Shown here: piece by piece, positions 62,415 to 64,000 of the stretch
Position numbering within the stretch: the first letter of the stretch is position 1
Layout: every line of letters begins with the position of its first letter
Assembly: GCF_024266705.1 (NCBI RefSeq)
Contig: NZ_CP100757.1
Coordinates: 744,001-808,000, forward strand
DNA from: Natrinema gelatinilyticum
Lineage (GTDB): Archaea; Halobacteriota; Halobacteria; Halobacteriales; Natrialbaceae
DNA length: 64,000 bases
Reading direction: 5' to 3'
The notes under the pieces: generated by a model
Databases searched by the model: none
What the model saw: the letters and a program-made list of their open reading frames with translations, nothing else
What the model was told of the DNA's origin: nothing
Position numbers and translations under genes: made by a program

Positions 62415-63752
62415 TTAGTTCACCTCGAAAAAGCTCATCCAGCCGAGTTCTGCGAACTCGGACTGGTGAGCGTGGAACATGTACAGTCCTGGCTCGTGGT
62501 TGCTGTAGTCGAATTCGAGGATTCCCCGCTGTGCCTGACACATCAACACCGTGTCGATGGTTTTGCGATTCGGGAACAGCGTCGTGCCGGCGTCGTAGTA
62601 GTCGAAGAACTGCGAGTGGCAGTGAAACGAGTTCACGAAGTCGAACTCGATCATGTTCAGGAGGTGTACTCGCTGCAGTTCGTTGCGGTCGATCTCGATC
62701 GGGTGTTTCGTCTCGCCGGCCTCCCATTCGCCGTTGAACGCGTCGGTCTGAGCCGGTGCATAGCAGAACCCCCGTGTATTGACGGCGTAGACCTCGTTAT
62801 CGCCGTCAAAGTTGGTATCGAACCCGTTCATGATCATGACCATCTCGTCGATGCCGTCGAAGCCCTCCGGACTGTAGTCTGCGTGGGAGATCATGTTTCG
62901 ACTTCGCGCCCGTTCGGCGGCCATCTCGCGAACCTCGTCCGTGATCGGGCCGTGGTAGTCGATGTACTTCCGTGGATTTTCCCTGACGTTCTCCGGCTTG
63001 GGGTCGACGATCATGCTCCCGTACATGCCGCGGTGAACGTGCGCCTTCAGCGGGAGCATGTGGCAATGATAGAGATGGGTCCCCACCGGCTGGGCCTGCC
63101 ACTCGTAGGTGAACGACTCGCTGCTATCGATAAGTCCCGGGCCGTTCTGTGGTGTCCCGTCCATCCGTGGGTTGAGATTGCGGAGATGAGGATGGATCGT
63201 GTGGCCCATGTCCGGAAACGCGTTCGTGAAATTGACCCGTACTAGATCGCCCTCCTCAACGCGGATGGTTGGCCCGGGCACTTGCCCGTTGAACGTCCAC
63301 ATCGGAAACGAGATCCCCGGAAGGATTTCCTGTTCGATCGGAATCGCGACGAAATTAAACTCCCGAACGGTTTGGCCGTTCTCTTCGTAGATGCCGGCGT
63401 TTAGACCGAAGTCGTTTTCACCGAATCGTGAAGGACGCTCGTTCGTCGAATCTCCCGTGTTGAATTCCCGTAGGAAGCCGTGGGGATCGAATTGCTCCTC
63501 GGTGTAGGTTCCGGGTGCGCCGAACCCCATCGTTTCGTCGTTCGAATCGTTGGTGTCGTCGTCCGATCGAGTCGCGCCCGTTCCCACGATCGCGGAGCCA
63601 CCTGCGATAGCGAGTCCGCCGAGGACTGCCCGCCGAGAGACGCCGTCGTGATTTTTCACCGAGTCGACCAACCGCTCCTCGAGACTCCGGGTGACTGTTC
63701 CTGCGTCGTCTTCGTGTATCGCCGAATCGGATTCTTGTCGATTACTACTCAT
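62415..63752 (-). CDS. Tat-exported multicopper oxidase
   Basis: 445 residues from the ATG at 63750-63752; an ATG at 63782 is also in frame. A Tat-type stretch SRRAVLGGLAIAGGSAIVG follows a polar N-terminus. Copper ligands are readable: MGHTIHPHLRN, THLYHCHMLPLKAHVHRGMYG, NSFHCHSQFFDYY and MFHAHQSEFAEL, giving four His-x-His pairs. The Met-containing segments near them are compatible with cuprous-ion oxidation. It is 0 nt from the ZIP gene downstream. It may oxidise Cu(I), Mn(II) or phenols outside the cell. NirK-type nitrite reductase is an alternative given the fold. Confidence 0.88.
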   Translation of the reverse strand: MSSNRQESDSAIHEDDAGTVTRSLEERLVDSVKNHDGVSRRAVLGGLAIAGGSAIVGTGATRSDDDTNDSNDETMGFGAPGTYTEEQFDPHGFLREFNTGDSTNERPSRFGENDFGLNAGIYEENGQTVREFNFVAIPIEQEILPGISFPMWTFNGQVPGPTIRVEEGDLVRVNFTNAFPDMGHTIHPHLRNLNPRMDGTPQNGPGLIDSSESFTYEWQAQPVGTHLYHCHMLPLKAHVHRGMYGSMIVDPKPENVRENPRKYIDYHGPITDEVREMAAERARSRNMISHADYSPEGFDGIDEMVMIMNGFDTNFDGDNEVYAVNTRGFCYAPAQTDAFNGEWEAGETKHPIEIDRNELQRVHLLNMIEFDFVNSFHCHSQFFDYYDAGTTLFPNRKTIDTVLMCQAQRGILEFDYSNHEPGLYMFHAHQSEFAELGWMSFFEVN

Positions 63753-63955
63753 CCGTGTGAATAGGTGCCAATGTGGCCGCAAAACATATAGTAGTTTCTA
63801 TCAAACTTGGAGTTTAGATCCATCTAAAATACGAGTGTGTTCCACACAATCGCGTCTAGCACAGCGTCTCTCGAGACGAGCTTTTGAAGGTCCTTCCAAA
63901 ATTTTGTCGCAATCCGACCGAGAAAATCATTCTGAATGTGAGTATTAAATAACGA
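63753..63955. promoter_or_regulatory. AT-rich region upstream of the multicopper oxidase
   Basis: Contains TATA-like ACATATAGTAG (about 63784) roughly 30-40 nt before the oxidase start, and a second AT-rich block at 63820-63950. No gene is seen. Confidence 0.4.
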
Positions 63956-64000
63956 CTAGCTCTCCATCGTCTCCGCCTGCGCCCCGTCCTCGACCGATCC
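63956..64000 (-). CDS. C-terminal tail of a gene running off the window
   Basis: The last 14 residues and stop (ending SVEDGAQAETMES) are in frame with haloarchaeal composition. Nothing more can be said about its product. Confidence 0.38.
   Translation of the reverse strand, partial: GSVEDGAQAETMES

Noticed and set aside
1..64000. tRNA, rRNA or riboswitch genes
   Set aside because: I searched by eye for T-loop-like GTTCGAATC/GTTCAAATC patterns and for conserved rRNA stretches and found none in a suitable cloverleaf context.

Overview
The window comes from a haloarchaeon, and most likely from a megaplasmid or other secondary replicon rather than the main chromosome. The predicted proteins are strongly acidic, secreted proteins use twin-arginine signals, promoters show archaeal TATA boxes about 25-30 nt before start codons, and small haloarchaea-only proteins are present. 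A ParA gene with a large repeat locus points to a plasmid. The genus cannot be fixed from the sequence alone. No rRNA, tRNA, CRISPR array or replication initiator gene was recognised.

Region 1, about 1-40.1 kb, is GC-rich and is a catabolic island. It holds an acyl-CoA group (CitE-like lyase, DUF35 protein with a thiolase-like partner, and decayed MaoC and HpaB/AbfD-type remnants), two short-chain dehydrogenases, a TAXI-TRAP transporter, an M20 peptidase and a gamma-glutamyltransferase. It continues with a BKACE-type beta-keto acid cleavage enzyme, a GlcD-like FAD oxidase, three enolase-superfamily enzymes, a methylmalonate-semialdehyde dehydrogenase divergent from two class III aminotransferases with an Lrp regulator and an ornithine-cyclodeaminase-like enzyme, a two-subunit CoA-transferase, an MDR dehydrogenase, three MFS transporters and a DehI-like dehalogenase. 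Together these look like uptake of carboxylates or peptides, removal of amino groups, dehydration of hydroxy or sugar acids and entry into CoA metabolism. The actual substrates are unknown.

Region 2, about 40.1-50 kb, is visibly AT-richer and is plasmid backbone. It has an IS110-family element with a frameshifted transposase and strongly structured non-coding ends (bridge-RNA candidates), a cupin, a wrecked MazF/PemK toxin with its winged-helix partner, and a ParA operon. About 1 kb from parA lies a roughly 1.3-kb locus of degenerate 13-bp iterons in phased clusters; the same 13-mers recur in the parA promoter. A TRAM/zinc protein, a PadR regulator and a second broken toxin-antitoxin pair (UPF0175-like antitoxin with an inactivated PIN-like toxin) follow.

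Region 3, about 50-60.3 kb, is a nest of IS200/IS605-type debris around membrane and stress genes. It has a DDE transposase, two palindrome-ended MITE/PATE-like elements (one cutting a CNNM/CorC-type gene), a tnpB whose second codon is a stop, universal stress proteins, a DedA/VTT protein, an HtpX protease and a Tat-exported subtilisin. Region 4, 60.3-64 kb, has a methyltransferase, a ZIP transporter with an added extracellular domain directly abutting a multicopper oxidase, and the tail of one more gene.

The strongest candidate for something undescribed is the 13-bp iteron/ParA locus. Next come the IS110 element with its putative bridge RNA and the repeated IS605-type end structures.
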